36,347 bases of DNA from an uncultured Aquimarina sp. (lineage in GTDB: Bacteria > Bacteroidota > Bacteroidia > Flavobacteriales > Flavobacteriaceae): NCBI GenBank assembly GCA_947497175.1, contig CANMFM010000009.1:1-36347 (forward strand), written 5' to 3'. The translations under genes and the position numbers were made by a program. This document shows, piece by piece, positions 25,413 to 34,758 of this stretch (the stretch's first letter is position 1; each line of letters begins with the position of its first letter). A model generated the notes under the pieces. It saw only the letters and a list, made by a program, of their open reading frames with translations. It ran no database searches and was not told the origin of the DNA.

Positions 25413-26459
25413 CTACATATTTTGCATTGCTTGATGTACGGCATCGCTCAAGTACCCTCCAGAGATTATTTTTTTTCTAACGTGATTTACATTAGTCTTC
25501 ATTTTGTTGTACTCTTTTTCAGAGAGTTTTTCAAGAGTGTCGCTTAAGTCTTTTAAGTTCGATATTGTAATGCCGATACCATTTTCGAGTACGAAAGTGC
25601 TTATTGCAGCCTTGTCCCATACTATAACAGGTAATCCACATAAAAGATATAATGATGTTTTATGAGGATTATTGTATTTTAAGTATTGCCCGTATTGTCC
25701 ACTACATTCTTCGGTAGAAATCCCATCCCAGACCAAACCAAAAGAACCTTCAATTTTATAGGCCACAACATCAGATGGAAAAGCTCCTTTATACGACAAA
25801 ATAGATTTGTCTTTAGCAACATTCAGTTTTTCGTAATCAAAACCAAGACCATATAAGTTCATTTTAAATTCATTTTTCTCTAAAGTATCCAGATCGTAGA
25901 TATAAGAGTTCTTTCCTTCACCAAAACCACCGGCATAAACAATCTCGAATGGTTTTTCGCCATTTTTAGTATTGTTTTGTTCTGGTAATCCCTGATTTGA
26001 TAAATAATCAAAAATACCTAAAACAATAATTGGTATTTGTACATTTTGATCCAAAAACCATTTTTTCATAGCTTGATTATGAACAATGATTGCATCAGAC
26101 GAAATTATTTTTTTCAGTTCTTTTTCTGCGCTACTTGTTCGTCCTTTTAGGTATCGCACATCATGAACAATTGTAATTATTTTACATCTTTTGAGTTTTG
26201 CACCAAAAAGAACATATTTTCTAAATTTATTTAGTGGATATTGTGTGCAAAGTGTACTCTTAAAAGGTAAACGTATTAAAGCGAGGCTTATTCCAAAAAA
26301 GTTTTTTATAGTTCCTCTTGCAGAGCTGGGTATCGAAGATTGTTTAAATCCTAAATTCTTAAATCCCATTTCTGATAGAATGTTTTCGCAATCGGTTTTA
26401 GCTTTTCCCGCAGCATTAAAAAGGGATTTGTAATTTCTGGAAATGTAATATCCTTTCAT
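25413..26459 (-). CDS. Glycosyltransferase, probable galactofuranosyltransferase
   Basis: This 348-residue GT-B-type protein has no membrane segment. It has IVHDVRYLK near 95-103, IVYAGGFGEGKNSYIYDL near 175-192 and the C-terminal NNPHKTSLYLLCGLPVIVW, the nucleotide-sugar-binding pattern of the beta-1,6-galactofuranosyltransferase group (WbbI-like). The divergent neighbour is UDP-galactopyranose mutase, which supplies UDP-Galf. That pairing supports the acceptor-sugar assignment more strongly than motif alone. The glycan receiving Galf (O-antigen, capsule or glycolipid) is not identifiable here, because no other glycan genes are adjacent. The family call is good and the Galf specificity is inferred. 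Confidence 0.75.
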   Translation of the reverse strand: MKGYYISRNYKSLFNAAGKAKTDCENILSEMGFKNLGFKQSSIPSSARGTIKNFFGISLALIRLPFKSTLCTQYPLNKFRKYVLFGAKLKRCKIITIVHDVRYLKGRTSSAEKELKKIISSDAIIVHNQAMKKWFLDQNVQIPIIVLGIFDYLSNQGLPEQNNTKNGEKPFEIVYAGGFGEGKNSYIYDLDTLEKNEFKMNLYGLGFDYEKLNVAKDKSILSYKGAFPSDVVAYKIEGSFGLVWDGISTEECSGQYGQYLKYNNPHKTSLYLLCGLPVIVWDKAAISTFVLENGIGITISNLKDLSDTLEKLSEKEYNKMKTNVNHVRKKIISGGYLSDAVHQAMQNM

Positions 26460-26577
26460 TTAATATGTGTATTTATGTCTATCTAAATAAATTTAAGGAA
26501 GGAAAGATACATACATTTTATTTTTTTATACTATAACTTATTAAGATTATTGATCTAGAATTTTTTAAGTGTAGGTG

Positions 26578-26611
26578 TTGAAAATTAAATAAATTAAAAA
26601 CATTAGTTTTG
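26578..26611 (+). promoter_or_regulatory. Candidate glf promoter
   Basis: TTG (26578-26580), a 23-base gap and TAGTTTTG (26604-26611) fit the Bacteroidota pattern at its upper spacing limit. The predicted leader is about 40 bases to the GTG at 26657. Confidence 0.45.
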
Positions 26612-26656
26612 ACGATATAAGTGATAGAATGATTATTTTAAATAAAAGAGAGAAAA

Positions 26657-27778
26657 GTGATAGAAAAAAAATATGATTATTTAATTGTTGGGGCTGGGCT
26701 ATTTGGAAGCGTTTTTGCTCATGAAATGACAAAACTAAATAAAAAGTGTCTTGTAATTGATAAGCGAGATCATTTAGGAGGTAATGTGTATTGCGAAGAA
26801 AAAGAAGGAATAAATGTCCATAAATACGGAGCGCATATTTTTCATACTAATGATAAAAAAATATGGGATTATGTAAATCGATTTGCAACTTTTAATAATT
26901 ATATTAATTCACCTTTATCACTATCAAAAGGTAATTTGTATAACCTGCCTTTTAATATGAATACTTTTTATCAACTATGGGGAACAAAAACCCCAGAAGA
27001 GGCAAAACAAAAAATTGATGAACAAATAGCAAAGTATGGTGTGAAATCTCCGGCTAATCTCGAGGAGCAAGCTTTGTCATTGGTTGGTAAAGATATCTAT
27101 GAAACTTTTATAAAAGAGTATACAGAAAAACAATGGGGTAAAAAAGCAACAGAACTCCCTGCTTTTATAATCAAAAGACTTCCAGTTCGGTTTACTTACA
27201 ATAATAACTATTTTAACGATCGATATCAAGGTATCCCAACAGGAGGGTATAATGTTATTATTAATGGGTTGTTAGAAGGAATAGAAACAAAAACAGGTAT
27301 CGATTTTTTTGAAGATAAAGAGCATTTAGAATCTATTGCAGATACCATTGTGTACACCGGAAAAATTGATGAATTTTTTGATTACAAATACGGACAATTA
27401 GAATACAGGTCTTTACGATTTGAACATGAAATACATGATTCCGAAAATTATCAGGGAAATGCGGTTGTAAACTACAATGATGCCAAATACCCGTATACAC
27501 GAATTATAGAGCACAAGCATTTTGAGTTTGGGAAACAGGAAAAAACAATAATCACCAGAGAGTATCCAGAAAACTGGAACAAGGGGAAAGAAGCATATTA
27601 TCCCATAAATAATGAAGATAATCAAAAGGTGTTTAAACGTTATAAGGAAGAATCAAAAAAGCTAAAAAATGTAATTTTTGGGGGTAGACTTGCAGAGTAT
27701 AGATACTATGATATGCATCAAATAATAGCATCCTCTTTGGCCAAAGTAGAAGAAATATCAATGTCAAAACAAGAATAA
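26657..27778 (+). CDS. glf: UDP-galactopyranose mutase
   Basis: This 373-residue FAD enzyme interconverts UDP-galactopyranose and UDP-galactofuranose in the cytoplasm. The FAD-binding IVGAGLFGSVFAHE (10-23) is followed by the second flavin-contact GGNVYCEEKEGINVHKYGAH, FHTNDKKIW, the mobile-loop Trp region and the UDP-binding block (KRLPVRFTYNNNYFNDRYQG, with PTGGYN next). FGGRLAEYRYYDM near the end contacts the flavin. Length fits bacterial Glf. The start is GTG at 26657, because no in-frame ATG precedes the FAD motif. It is paired with the divergent galactofuranosyltransferase-like gene. Confidence 0.95.
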   Translation: MIEKKYDYLIVGAGLFGSVFAHEMTKLNKKCLVIDKRDHLGGNVYCEEKEGINVHKYGAHIFHTNDKKIWDYVNRFATFNNYINSPLSLSKGNLYNLPFNMNTFYQLWGTKTPEEAKQKIDEQIAKYGVKSPANLEEQALSLVGKDIYETFIKEYTEKQWGKKATELPAFIIKRLPVRFTYNNNYFNDRYQGIPTGGYNVIINGLLEGIETKTGIDFFEDKEHLESIADTIVYTGKIDEFFDYKYGQLEYRSLRFEHEIHDSENYQGNAVVNYNDAKYPYTRIIEHKHFEFGKQEKTIITREYPENWNKGKEAYYPINNEDNQKVFKRYKEESKKLKNVIFGGRLAEYRYYDMHQIIASSLAKVEEISMSKQE

Positions 27779-27808
27779 CAATAGACATTAAAATTAGTTT
27801 AAAAACTA

Positions 27809-27839
27809 TTGGGTTTTTTCAATTGGTATGTTAACTTTG
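27809..27839 (+). promoter_or_regulatory. Promoter of the zapB-like/zapA unit
   Basis: TTG (27809-27811), a 20-base gap and TAACTTTG (27832-27839) match both Bacteroidota promoter elements. The RNA should start near 27845, about 24 bases before the ATG at 27869. Confidence 0.6.
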
Positions 27840-27868
27840 TGTAACGAAGTATTGTGTAAAATTAATTA

Positions 27869-28159
27869 ATGAGTGATTTAATTGAAATTGTTGATTCTCT
27901 TGAAAATAGGATAAGTAAGTTGCTTCATAAATATGAATTAGTGAAACAACAAAATGCTAATCTCAAAGATAAAATCAAGGAATTAGAGTCTAATTCAGAC
28001 CTTCAGGCAGATCAATTAAAGCATTGGGAAGAAAAATTCAGTGCGCTCAAAAATGCAAATGCAATACTTGGCAGTGACGAATATAAAAGGGAGACCAAGC
28101 TCAAAATAAACGCTTTAATAAGAGAGATAGATATGTGCATAGCACAACTCTCTGAATAA
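27869..28159 (+). CDS. Small coiled-coil protein upstream of zapA (ZapB-like position)
   Basis: This 96-residue protein is almost wholly helical. A coiled coil is predicted from about residue 5 to 65 (SLENRISKLLHKYELVKQQN, then LKDKIKELES), with the C-terminal LKINALIREIDMCIAQL, a pattern kept in the gene before zapA across Bacteroidota. By size, coiled coil and neighbourhood it plays a ZapB-like role, bridging ZapA to other division components, but sequence identity to E. coli ZapB cannot be claimed. It is in one transcript with zapA, 7 bases apart. Confidence 0.72.
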   Translation: MSDLIEIVDSLENRISKLLHKYELVKQQNANLKDKIKELESNSDLQADQLKHWEEKFSALKNANAILGSDEYKRETKLKINALIREIDMCIAQLSE

Positions 28160-28166
28160 GTAAAAT

Positions 28167-28457
28167 ATGGCAGAAAAGCTCAAAATTAAACTATCAATTG
28201 CAGATAGAGTATATCCTTTGACGATCTATCCTGATCAGGAAGAAGGTTTGCGTAAAGCAGCAAAGAAGATAGATGCAATGATAAAGCAATTTGAGCAGAG
28301 TTATGCAGTTAGAGATAAGCAAGATGTATTGGCAATGTGTGCTTTACAATTTGCTGCACAGGTCGAACAAAAGGCTATAGATAAAAATGATGATATGGTT
28401 AATGTAGAAAGCAGATTAAATGCATTAAACGAATTATTACATGACCATTTATCATAA
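28167..28457 (+). CDS. zapA: Cell division protein ZapA
   Basis: This is a 96-residue protein of the ZapA family. The N-terminal LKIKLSIADRVYPLTIYPDQ (FtsZ-contacting domain) is followed by EEGLRKAAKKIDAMI and a C-terminal helix for dimer and tetramer formation. DVLAMCALQFA matches the family's mid-helix block. ZapA cross-links FtsZ filaments at midcell. It lies between the coiled-coil gene and a 6S-like RNA, the same position the 6S RNA holds next to zapA in E. coli. Confidence 0.92.
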   Translation: MAEKLKIKLSIADRVYPLTIYPDQEEGLRKAAKKIDAMIKQFEQSYAVRDKQDVLAMCALQFAAQVEQKAIDKNDDMVNVESRLNALNELLHDHLS

Positions 28458-28475
28458 CGTTCATTAAAAATAAAT

Positions 28476-28652
28476 AAAGGTTACTGCCTGCACTAGTTGT
28501 TATTTTGATAAACTCAACAAGAATTAATTAAAAAGGGTGAGTTTAAGTTGTAAAAGCGTGCTGCCATTATGAGCAGATTCTTGAGCAGCTTGTTAGCCCT
28601 AAACCTGTTTTTACAGAGTTTATACAGAACCTTTGCTAGTGCAGGCTTTTTT
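28476..28652 (+). ncRNA. ssrS: 6S-like RNA between zapA and rny (6S-Flavo type)
   Basis: The 3' and 5' ends pair through a perfect 11-bp stem (GCCTGCACTAG 28486-28496 with CTAGTGCAGGC 28636-28646) followed by six T, as in a terminator-closed 6S RNA. Inside there is an 8-bp helix (28509-28516 with 28538-28545) and a large GC-poor central region containing the GCTGC/GCAGC pair, consistent with an open-promoter mimic that binds RNA polymerase. Location between zapA and rny mirrors the linkage of E. coli ssrS to zapA. AAAGGTT (28476-28482) and AACCTTT (28628-28634) can also pair but would cross the closing stem. The ends are estimates and no covariance model was run. Confidence 0.75.
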
Positions 28653-28675
28653 ATATATAAACATTAACAACGATT

Positions 28676-30241
28676 ATGGATAACATTATATATCTGGTTG
28701 GCGCTTCAGTTGTGGGGTTAGTAATAGGATTTATTATTGCTAAAATGCTGGAACGTAGTAGAGCATCAGAGATTATTAAAGACGCAAAGAAAACTTCAGA
28801 TAGTATTCTAAGAGAAGCTAAAAGTGAAGGAGAGACCATCAAAAAAGATAAAATACTCCAAGCAAAAGAAAAATTTATTGAATTAAAATCTGAACATGAA
28901 AAGGTAATACTCTCCAGAGATAAAAAAATTGCTGAGGCAGAAAAAAGGACAAGAGATAAAGAATCTCAGGTTTCTAATGAATTGTCTAAAAATAAAAAAC
29001 TGAATGCTGAACTGGAGGAGAAGATCAAGAATTACGATCATCGCAACGAATATCTCGAAAAGAAGCAAAGTGAACTTAAAAAACTTCATAAAAGCCAAGT
29101 TCAGCAGTTAGAGGTAATCTCTGGTCTATCTGCAGAAGAGGCAAAAGAACAATTAGTAGAGTCCTTAAAAGAACAAGCCAAGACAGATTCAATGGCGCTC
29201 ATTCAAGATACTATCGAAGAGGCTAAATTGACCGCGAAGCAAGAGGCTAAAAAAGTGATAATTAATACCATACAAAGAATTGGTACAGAAGAAGCTGTAG
29301 AAAATTGTGTTTCTGTTTTTAATATTGAGAGTGATGATGTAAAAGGCCGAATTATCGGTAGGGAAGGAAGAAATATTAGAGCGATCGAAGCAGCAACGGG
29401 TGTTGAGATTATCGTCGATGATACTCCCGAGGCAATTATCCTGTCATGCTTTGATTCTGTTCGAAGAGAAGTAGCAAGATTATCACTTCATAAATTGGTA
29501 ACCGATGGGAGAATTCACCCGGCAAGAATTGAAGAAATAGTTAAAAAAACCAGAAAACAGATTGATGAAGAGATTATAGAAGTAGGGAAGCGTACTGTTA
29601 TTGATTTAGGAATTCATGGACTCCACCCAGAGTTAATTAAAACTGTGGGGCGAATGAAATATCGATCGTCGTATGGTCAAAATTTATTACAGCACTCCAG
29701 AGAAGTTGCTAAATTGTGTGGTGTAATGGCAGCAGAATTAGGATTGAATCCTAAACTTGCAAAGAGAGCCGGTTTGCTTCATGATATTGGTAAAGTACCA
29801 GATACCGAAACTGAAGTACCGCATGCTATTCTTGGTATGCAGTGGGCAGAAAAGTATGGAGAAAAACCTGAGGTTTGTAACGCGATCGGTGCCCATCACG
29901 ATGAGGTTGAAATGACCTCATTGATATCTCCTATCATCCAGGTGTGTGATGCAATTAGTGGAGCAAGACCTGGTGCAAGAAGGCAAGTTCTGGATTCTTA
30001 TATACAAAGATTAAAGGATTTAGAAGAAATAGCTTTTGCCTTTGACGGTGTTAAAAAGGCATATGCTATACAGGCAGGTAGAGAACTACGTGTAATTGTT
30101 GAGAGTGAAAAGGTAAATGATGAAAGAGCGGCAAGCTTATCTTTTGAAATCTCTCAAAAAATTCAAACGGATATGACGTATCCAGGGCAAGTGAAAATAA
30201 CTGTTATTAGAGAAACCAGGGCGGTTAATATAGCTAAATAA
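28676..30241 (+). CDS. rny: Ribonuclease Y
   Basis: This is a 521-residue membrane-anchored endoribonuclease that starts mRNA decay. An N-terminal transmembrane helix (about 4-22) is followed by a long Lys/Glu-rich coiled coil (about 25-145), a KH RNA-binding domain with [15 protein letters not shown] (224-238) and an HD domain with His369-Asp370 in GLLHDIGK. The [13 protein letters not shown] block links KH to HD as in the B. subtilis enzyme. All key residues are intact and length matches the family. Start ATG at 28676, 24 bases after the 6S-like RNA terminator; it therefore needs its own promoter or read-through. Confidence 0.96.
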   Translation: MDNIIYLVGASVVGLVIGFIIAKMLERSRASEIIKDAKKTSDSILREAKSEGETIKKDKILQAKEKFIELKSEHEKVILSRDKKIAEAEKRTRDKESQVSNELSKNKKLNAELEEKIKNYDHRNEYLEKKQSELKKLHKSQVQQLEVISGLSAEEAKEQLVESLKEQAKTDSMALIQDTIEEAKLTAKQEAKKVIINTIQRIGTEEAVENCVSVFNIESDDVKGRIIGREGRNIRAIEAATGVEIIVDDTPEAIILSCFDSVRREVARLSLHKLVTDGRIHPARIEEIVKKTRKQIDEEIIEVGKRTVIDLGIHGLHPELIKTVGRMKYRSSYGQNLLQHSREVAKLCGVMAAELGLNPKLAKRAGLLHDIGKVPDTETEVPHAILGMQWAEKYGEKPEVCNAIGAHHDEVEMTSLISPIIQVCDAISGARPGARRQVLDSYIQRLKDLEEIAFAFDGVKKAYAIQAGRELRVIVESEKVNDERAASLSFEISQKIQTDMTYPGQVKITVIRETRAVNIAK

Positions 30242-30276
30242 TTTTCTGGCATCTAAAAAACGATAAAGTACAAGAT

Positions 30277-30312
30277 AAAAAGAGAGTAGGTGTATACTTG
30301 CTCTCTTTTTTT
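30277..30312 (+). terminator. rny terminator (bidirectional shape)
   Basis: AAAAAGAGAGTAGGT pairs with ACTTGCTCTCTTTTT around a short loop, including G-T wobbles, and ends in seven T. The A-rich left arm makes it symmetrical, so it could also stop transcripts coming from the minus-strand gene ending at 30311. Confidence 0.8.
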
Positions 30313-30688
30313 AGTCTTTGTGTTTATTGATAATTTCATCTTTCCAATCCAATGCTTCTTCGAGGGTTTCAAAGTGTTCTAATTCTTTAGTGGTGAACGC
30401 TTTTTCAATTTTTGCCTGATTTTTTTGTTTGGGATCTTTAGAAATGATAGCAACACCTAATAGATTTTGAATTTTATTGCTTTCGAGATAAATCATAGGA
30501 TTGATTGTGTAAGAATTGATGCGCACTGCGAGATACACAAAGGGTTTATTTTCAAAGTGTTTTTTAGTAACAAAGTTTAGTTCGGATATATGTTCTGGAG
30601 CCAAAGTAAATCCTTCATTGATGTACACCCGTACATGATCATCATATATTTCTGCCAGGCAATAGTCGAAGTTGTAAGATACAATCAT
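30311..30688 (-). CDS. Unrecognised small protein, paralogue A of three
   Basis: This is a 125-residue soluble protein without signal peptide or membrane segment. It shares about half its residues with the next gene (about 62 of 125 in a gapless alignment by eye). Conserved blocks across the three paralogues are RINSYTINP (residues about 56-64), YLES, GVAIIS, KIEKAF and the C-terminal ETLEEALDWKDEII. The beta-alpha pattern and the final EALxW helix recall SpoIIAA-like/STAS-SEC14 single-domain proteins, but I cannot confirm that family. No catalytic residues are evident. Arg56, Ser59, Tyr60, Asn63 and Pro64 are the obvious invariant candidates. Its stop overlaps the rny terminator region. Confidence 0.72.
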   Translation of the reverse strand: MIVSYNFDYCLAEIYDDHVRVYINEGFTLAPEHISELNFVTKKHFENKPFVYLAVRINSYTINPMIYLESNKIQNLLGVAIISKDPKQKNQAKIEKAFTTKELEHFETLEEALDWKDEIINKHKD

Positions 30689-30813
30689 TTGAATTCATAA
30701 TATAGCTTCACTTTTTGAAGAAAAAGCAAAGTTTCCCTTTTTTTCCCACTATAAGATAGGAAAAAAATATGATATTTTGATTTTACCAGATATGATGTAC
30801 CTGTTTAAAGAAG

Positions 30814-31191
30814 TTAATCGTTATATTTTTTTATGATTTCATCTTTCCATTGTAGAGCCTCATCTAGTGAGTTAAAATGCTCAAATTCTTTTTTAAAAAA
30901 TGGTTTTTCGACTTTAGTTTGTGCTTCTTGTAATGGGTCATTAGAAACAACAGCGACACCTATTAAACTAGGAACTTTGCTGGATTCTAGATGAGTAGCA
31001 GGATTAACAGAATAAGAATTAATTCTATGAGAGATGTATACGAAAGGTCTATTCTTGTAATGTTTGTTTACAATGTCAAGAAACGTGTTTATGTATTTTG
31101 GTGATACTGTAACACCATGTTTCATGACAACAATAGCATAGTCATTATATAATTCAGCTGTACAAAAATCTAAATCATAGAACGTAATCAT
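30814..31191 (-). CDS. Unrecognised small protein, paralogue B of three
   Basis: This 125-residue paralogue matches the genes on either side without gaps over most of its length. It carries RINSYSVNP, LESSK, GVAVVSNDP, TKVEKPF and DEALQWKDEII. Alignment by eye gives about 66 identities in 125 with the third copy and about 62 with the first. Predicted to be a single alpha/beta cytoplasmic domain. It is 56 bases downstream of paralogue C and 125 bases upstream of paralogue A, so the three may share a transcript or each have its own promoter; no exact TAnnTTTG box is seen before it. Confidence 0.72.
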   Translation of the reverse strand: MITFYDLDFCTAELYNDYAIVVMKHGVTVSPKYINTFLDIVNKHYKNRPFVYISHRINSYSVNPATHLESSKVPSLIGVAVVSNDPLQEAQTKVEKPFFKKEFEHFNSLDEALQWKDEIIKKYND

Positions 31192-31247
31192 TAGTAGAGA
31201 TAGGTGTAAGAGTATATGGTATTAAGTTACAATAAATTACTAAATAA

Positions 31248-31631
31248 TTAACCAGTTAACGTGTGTTTTTTAATAATATCATCTTTCCATTTCAAGGCTT
31301 CTTCTATGGTATCGAATTGTAGAAACTCTTTTCTGAAAAAAGCTTTTTCTATTTTTGTTTGCATTTTTTGAAGAGAGGTGTTCGAAACAACTGCAAAACC
31401 TACTAAGTTTTTAATTTTTGCGGTTTCCAGGTATATCGTAGGATTTACAGAATAGGAGTGGATTCTGTGTGTGATATAAACAAATTTTTTATCTCTAAAA
31501 TGCGTGTCGGTAATCTCGACGAAAATCTCGTTGTACTCTGGTAAAACTGTAATTCCTTCGTTCATTACATTAATTATATAATTTTCATATATATCCATTT
31601 GGCAAAAGCCTAAATCATACGAAGCGATCAT
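31248..31631 (-). CDS. Unrecognised small protein, paralogue C of three
   Basis: This is a 127-residue product, the first gene of the tandem triplet in transcription order. Family blocks are RIHSYSVNP (His replaces Asn of the other two), YLETAK, GFAVVSN, TKIEKAFF and EEALKWKDDII; the C-terminus has a two-residue extension. The copies differ most in the N-terminal third, which suggests divergence of a binding face. No function is known to me. The clpC gene lies upstream on the same strand, separated by about 200 bases and a terminator, so co-transcription with clpC is unlikely. Confidence 0.72.
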   Translation of the reverse strand: MIASYDLGFCQMDIYENYIINVMNEGITVLPEYNEIFVEITDTHFRDKKFVYITHRIHSYSVNPTIYLETAKIKNLVGFAVVSNTSLQKMQTKIEKAFFRKEFLQFDTIEEALKWKDDIIKKHTLTG

Positions 31632-31761
31632 TGAACTAAATTAGCTTAAAATAGTAGGGTTAATATAATAGAATTAAATCTTTGGAGAGAAATAGATTAG
31701 AGGTTACTTTTTGTTTATATAAACAAAACTTATCAGTTCATTTTTTTTCTAAAAAAACAGG

Positions 31762-31797
31762 AAAAAAGAGGTTGCTACTACTTGTTAACAACCTCTT
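31762..31797 (-). terminator. clpC terminator
   Basis: Read on the minus strand, AAGAGGTTG pairs with CAACCTCTT over 9 bp around a 14-base loop and runs into six T. It lies 38 bases after the clpC stop. Confidence 0.88.
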
Positions 31798-31834
31798 ATT
31801 CATGAATTATTATTAAGATTTAGTATCCTGCTTA

Positions 31835-34393
31835 CTAAGATTCTGTAGATTTTTCAGGTTTCTTTATGTTTATAGTTAATTCTCCAGAATCTTTATCTAT
31901 ATCCATAAATATACTATCTCCTTCTTGTAATTGTGCATTAATGATTTCTTCGGCAAGAGCGTCTTCAATATATTTTTGTATAGCTCTTTTAAGGGGTCTT
32001 GCTCCGTATTGTTTGTCAAATCCTTTTTCTGTAATGTAGTCTTTGGCGTTTTCACTTAGCGTAAGATCGTATCCAAGACCTTTAATTCTGCCGTACAACT
32101 TATCGAGTTCAATATCAATAATTTTGTGTATATCTTCTCTTTCAAGAGCATTAAACACGACAACATCATCAACTCTATTTAAAAATTCTGGAGCGAACGC
32201 CTTTTTCAAAGCGTTTTCTATAACACCTTTTGCGTAGTTTTCGGCTTGAGTTTTTTTGGCAGTAGTACCAAAACCTACTCCTTGTCCAAAATCTTTTAAT
32301 TTTCTTGCTCCAATATTTGAAGTCATGATAATTATCGCATTTCTAAAGTCAATTTTTCGACCTAAACTATCGGTAAGATATCCATCATCTAATACTTGCA
32401 ACATCATATTAAAAACATCTGGATGCGCTTTTTCAATCTCATCTAAGAGGATAACCGCATATGGTTTTCTTCTGACCTTTTCTGTAAGTTGGCCACCTTC
32501 TTCGTACCCGACATATCCTGGAGGAGCTCCTATCAATCTTGAGACAGCAAATTTTTCCATATACTCACTCATATCTATTCGAATCAGAGCATCTTCACTA
32601 TCAAAAAGTTCTCTGGCAAGTACTTTAGCTAATTGTGTTTTACCTACACCGGTTTGTCCTAAGAAAATAAAGGATCCAATAGGTTTATTAGGATCTTTAA
32701 GTCCGGCTCTATTACGCTGTATGGCTTTTACCACTTTATTAACCGCCTCTTCTTGACCTATTACTTTACCCATGATTAGGCTCGGTAATTCTGCTAACTT
32801 ATTACTTTCAGTTTGTGCAATACGATTAACAGGAATACCAGTCATCATAGATACTACATCTGCAACGTTTTCTTCATCAACCGTTTCTTTGTGTAGTTTG
32901 GATTCTTTTTCCCACTGCTCTTGAGCTACAGCAAGTTCTTTTTCTAGATTTTTTTCATCATCCCTCAGTTTTGCAGCTTCTTCATACTTTTGTTTTTTAA
33001 CAACGCTGTTTTTAAGCTCTCTTACCTCTTCAAGTTTTTTCTCTAAATCAAGAATTTTTTTAGGAACATCGATATTTGTAATATGAACTCTGGAACCAGC
33101 TTCATCCAAGGCGTCAATGGCTTTGTCTGGTAAAAAGCGATCGGTCATATATCGATTCGTTAGCGTAACACAGGCCTGAATAGCTTCGTCTGTATAACTA
33201 ACGTTGTGATGTTCTTCATATTTTTCCTTAATATTATTAAGGATTTCAATGGTTTCTTCAATGTTTGTTGGTTCAACAATCACCTTTTGGAAACGTCTTT
33301 CCAGGGCACCATCTTTTTCGATATATTGTCTATATTCATCCAGTGTTGTGGCACCAATACATTGTATTTCTCCTCTTGCTAATGCAGGCTTAAACATGTT
33401 AGAAGCATCCAGGCTACCGGTGGCTCCACCTGCTCCAACAATAGTATGAATTTCATCTATAAAAAGGATGATATCATCATTCTTTTCAAGTTCATTCATC
33501 ACTGCTTTCATTCGCTCCTCAAATTGCCCACGATATTTGGTCCCGGCAACCAGGCTCGCTAAATCAAGAGTAACAACACGTTTGTCAAATAAAATTCGAG
33601 AAACTTTTCGTTTTACAATTCGTAATGCTAGTCCCTCGGCTATAGCAGATTTACCAACTCCTGGTTCACCTATGAGTAACGGGTTGTTTTTCTTACGTCT
33701 ACTTAATATTTGAGAAACACGTTCTATTTCTTTAGATCTTCCCACAACAGGATCTAATTTACCTTCTTCTGCCATGGCAGTTAAATCACGTCCAAAATTA
33801 TCTAAGACCGGGGTTTTAGATTTTTTTCCAGCTTTACTTCCTCCGGAAGGAGAGTTAAAAGGATTTTCTTTTGAAGAATCTCCGCTTAAATCATCGTCGT
33901 CGTCAGAGAAAGATTCTGCTTTTGGGTTGTCTATGTATTCTTCGTCGTTAGCAATCATATATTTAAATTGGTCTTTAACGTTATCATAATCTACTTTTAA
34001 GCGATTTAAAAGTTTAGTAGTTGGGTCATTTTCGTTTCTTAAGATGCATAAAAGAAGGTGTGCAGTATTAATTGAAGAGCTTTGAAACAATTTTGCTTCT
34101 AGAAAAGTAGTTTTTAAAGCTCTTTCTGCTTGCCTGGTTAAATGCAGGTTTTTTTTCTCATTCGATACAATGGCTATATCGGGGTTCGCCGGACTAAGAA
34201 TTTCGACTTTCCTTCTTAAATTAGTCAAGTCAATATCTAATGCATCAAGGATGTTAATTGCCTTTCCGCTACCGTCCCTTAATAAACCTAGCATAAGATG
34301 TTCTGTGCCTATAAAGTCATGCCCTAACCTAAGGGCTTCTTCTTTACTATAAGCAATAACATCCTTGACTCTAGGTGAAAAATTATCATCCAT
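31835..34393 (-). CDS. clpC: ATP-dependent Clp protease ATP-binding subunit ClpC
   Basis: This is an 852-residue HSP100 unfoldase that feeds substrates to ClpP. Order: double Clp_N repeat (about 1-145); an acidic low-complexity linker (about 151-190); AAA-1 with Walker A GEPGVGKS (242-249) and Walker B FIDEIH; a middle region with a UVR motif ([20 protein letters not shown], about 467-486); AAA-2 with Walker A GQTGVGKT (579-586); and the ClpP-contact type VGFG (706-709). The UVR motif and short middle region mark it as ClpC rather than ClpB or ClpA. A ClpC adaptor such as McsB is not seen nearby. Start ATG at 34393, with gyrA divergent. Confidence 0.94.
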   Translation of the reverse strand: MDDNFSPRVKDVIAYSKEEALRLGHDFIGTEHLMLGLLRDGSGKAINILDALDIDLTNLRRKVEILSPANPDIAIVSNEKKNLHLTRQAERALKTTFLEAKLFQSSSINTAHLLLCILRNENDPTTKLLNRLKVDYDNVKDQFKYMIANDEEYIDNPKAESFSDDDDDLSGDSSKENPFNSPSGGSKAGKKSKTPVLDNFGRDLTAMAEEGKLDPVVGRSKEIERVSQILSRRKKNNPLLIGEPGVGKSAIAEGLALRIVKRKVSRILFDKRVVTLDLASLVAGTKYRGQFEERMKAVMNELEKNDDIILFIDEIHTIVGAGGATGSLDASNMFKPALARGEIQCIGATTLDEYRQYIEKDGALERRFQKVIVEPTNIEETIEILNNIKEKYEEHHNVSYTDEAIQACVTLTNRYMTDRFLPDKAIDALDEAGSRVHITNIDVPKKILDLEKKLEEVRELKNSVVKKQKYEEAAKLRDDEKNLEKELAVAQEQWEKESKLHKETVDEENVADVVSMMTGIPVNRIAQTESNKLAELPSLIMGKVIGQEEAVNKVVKAIQRNRAGLKDPNKPIGSFIFLGQTGVGKTQLAKVLARELFDSEDALIRIDMSEYMEKFAVSRLIGAPPGYVGYEEGGQLTEKVRRKPYAVILLDEIEKAHPDVFNMMLQVLDDGYLTDSLGRKIDFRNAIIIMTSNIGARKLKDFGQGVGFGTTAKKTQAENYAKGVIENALKKAFAPEFLNRVDDVVVFNALEREDIHKIIDIELDKLYGRIKGLGYDLTLSENAKDYITEKGFDKQYGARPLKRAIQKYIEDALAEEIINAQLQEGDSIFMDIDKDSGELTINIKKPEKSTES

Positions 34394-34758
34394 AAGATTA
34401 ATCTCTTTCTTTTTAACTAAAATAGTAATTTTTTAGGATAGTAAGGCAAAAACTATTCCTTTTACCTGATCATTAACAAATATCTGACAGTAACGCAACA
34501 TAATGTCATATAAATGAGAATTTTATACAAAAAGCCTTATAAATTTACTGACAAAATATGCGTATTTTACCTTTACTATGGGTAAATAGACAAAAAAAGC
34601 TGTAATAATCAAAACCTATACATCTAGACTTATTAACTATATCCTACATTATTTTTGTTAATAAATTACGTATATTACATAGCTTATTAAGCGTTAAAAC
34701 CATCTTAAATTACTTAAATTAGCGCGTTTATTAATTCAATTTTAGAAAAAAGTTTTTT
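34394..34758. other. clpC-gyrA divergent intergenic region
   Basis: 365 AT-rich bases separate two divergent start codons and must contain both promoters. I found no exact TAnnTTTG box on either strand. A short inverted repeat CTAAAA/TTTTAG lies at 34417-34436 near the clpC start, too weak to call an operator. No gene or RNA structure is evident. Confidence 0.45.

Noticed and set aside
32256..32756. 166-codon open frame on the + strand inside clpC
   Set aside because: It is antisense to the conserved AAA-2 region of clpC, and its translation shows no independent features.
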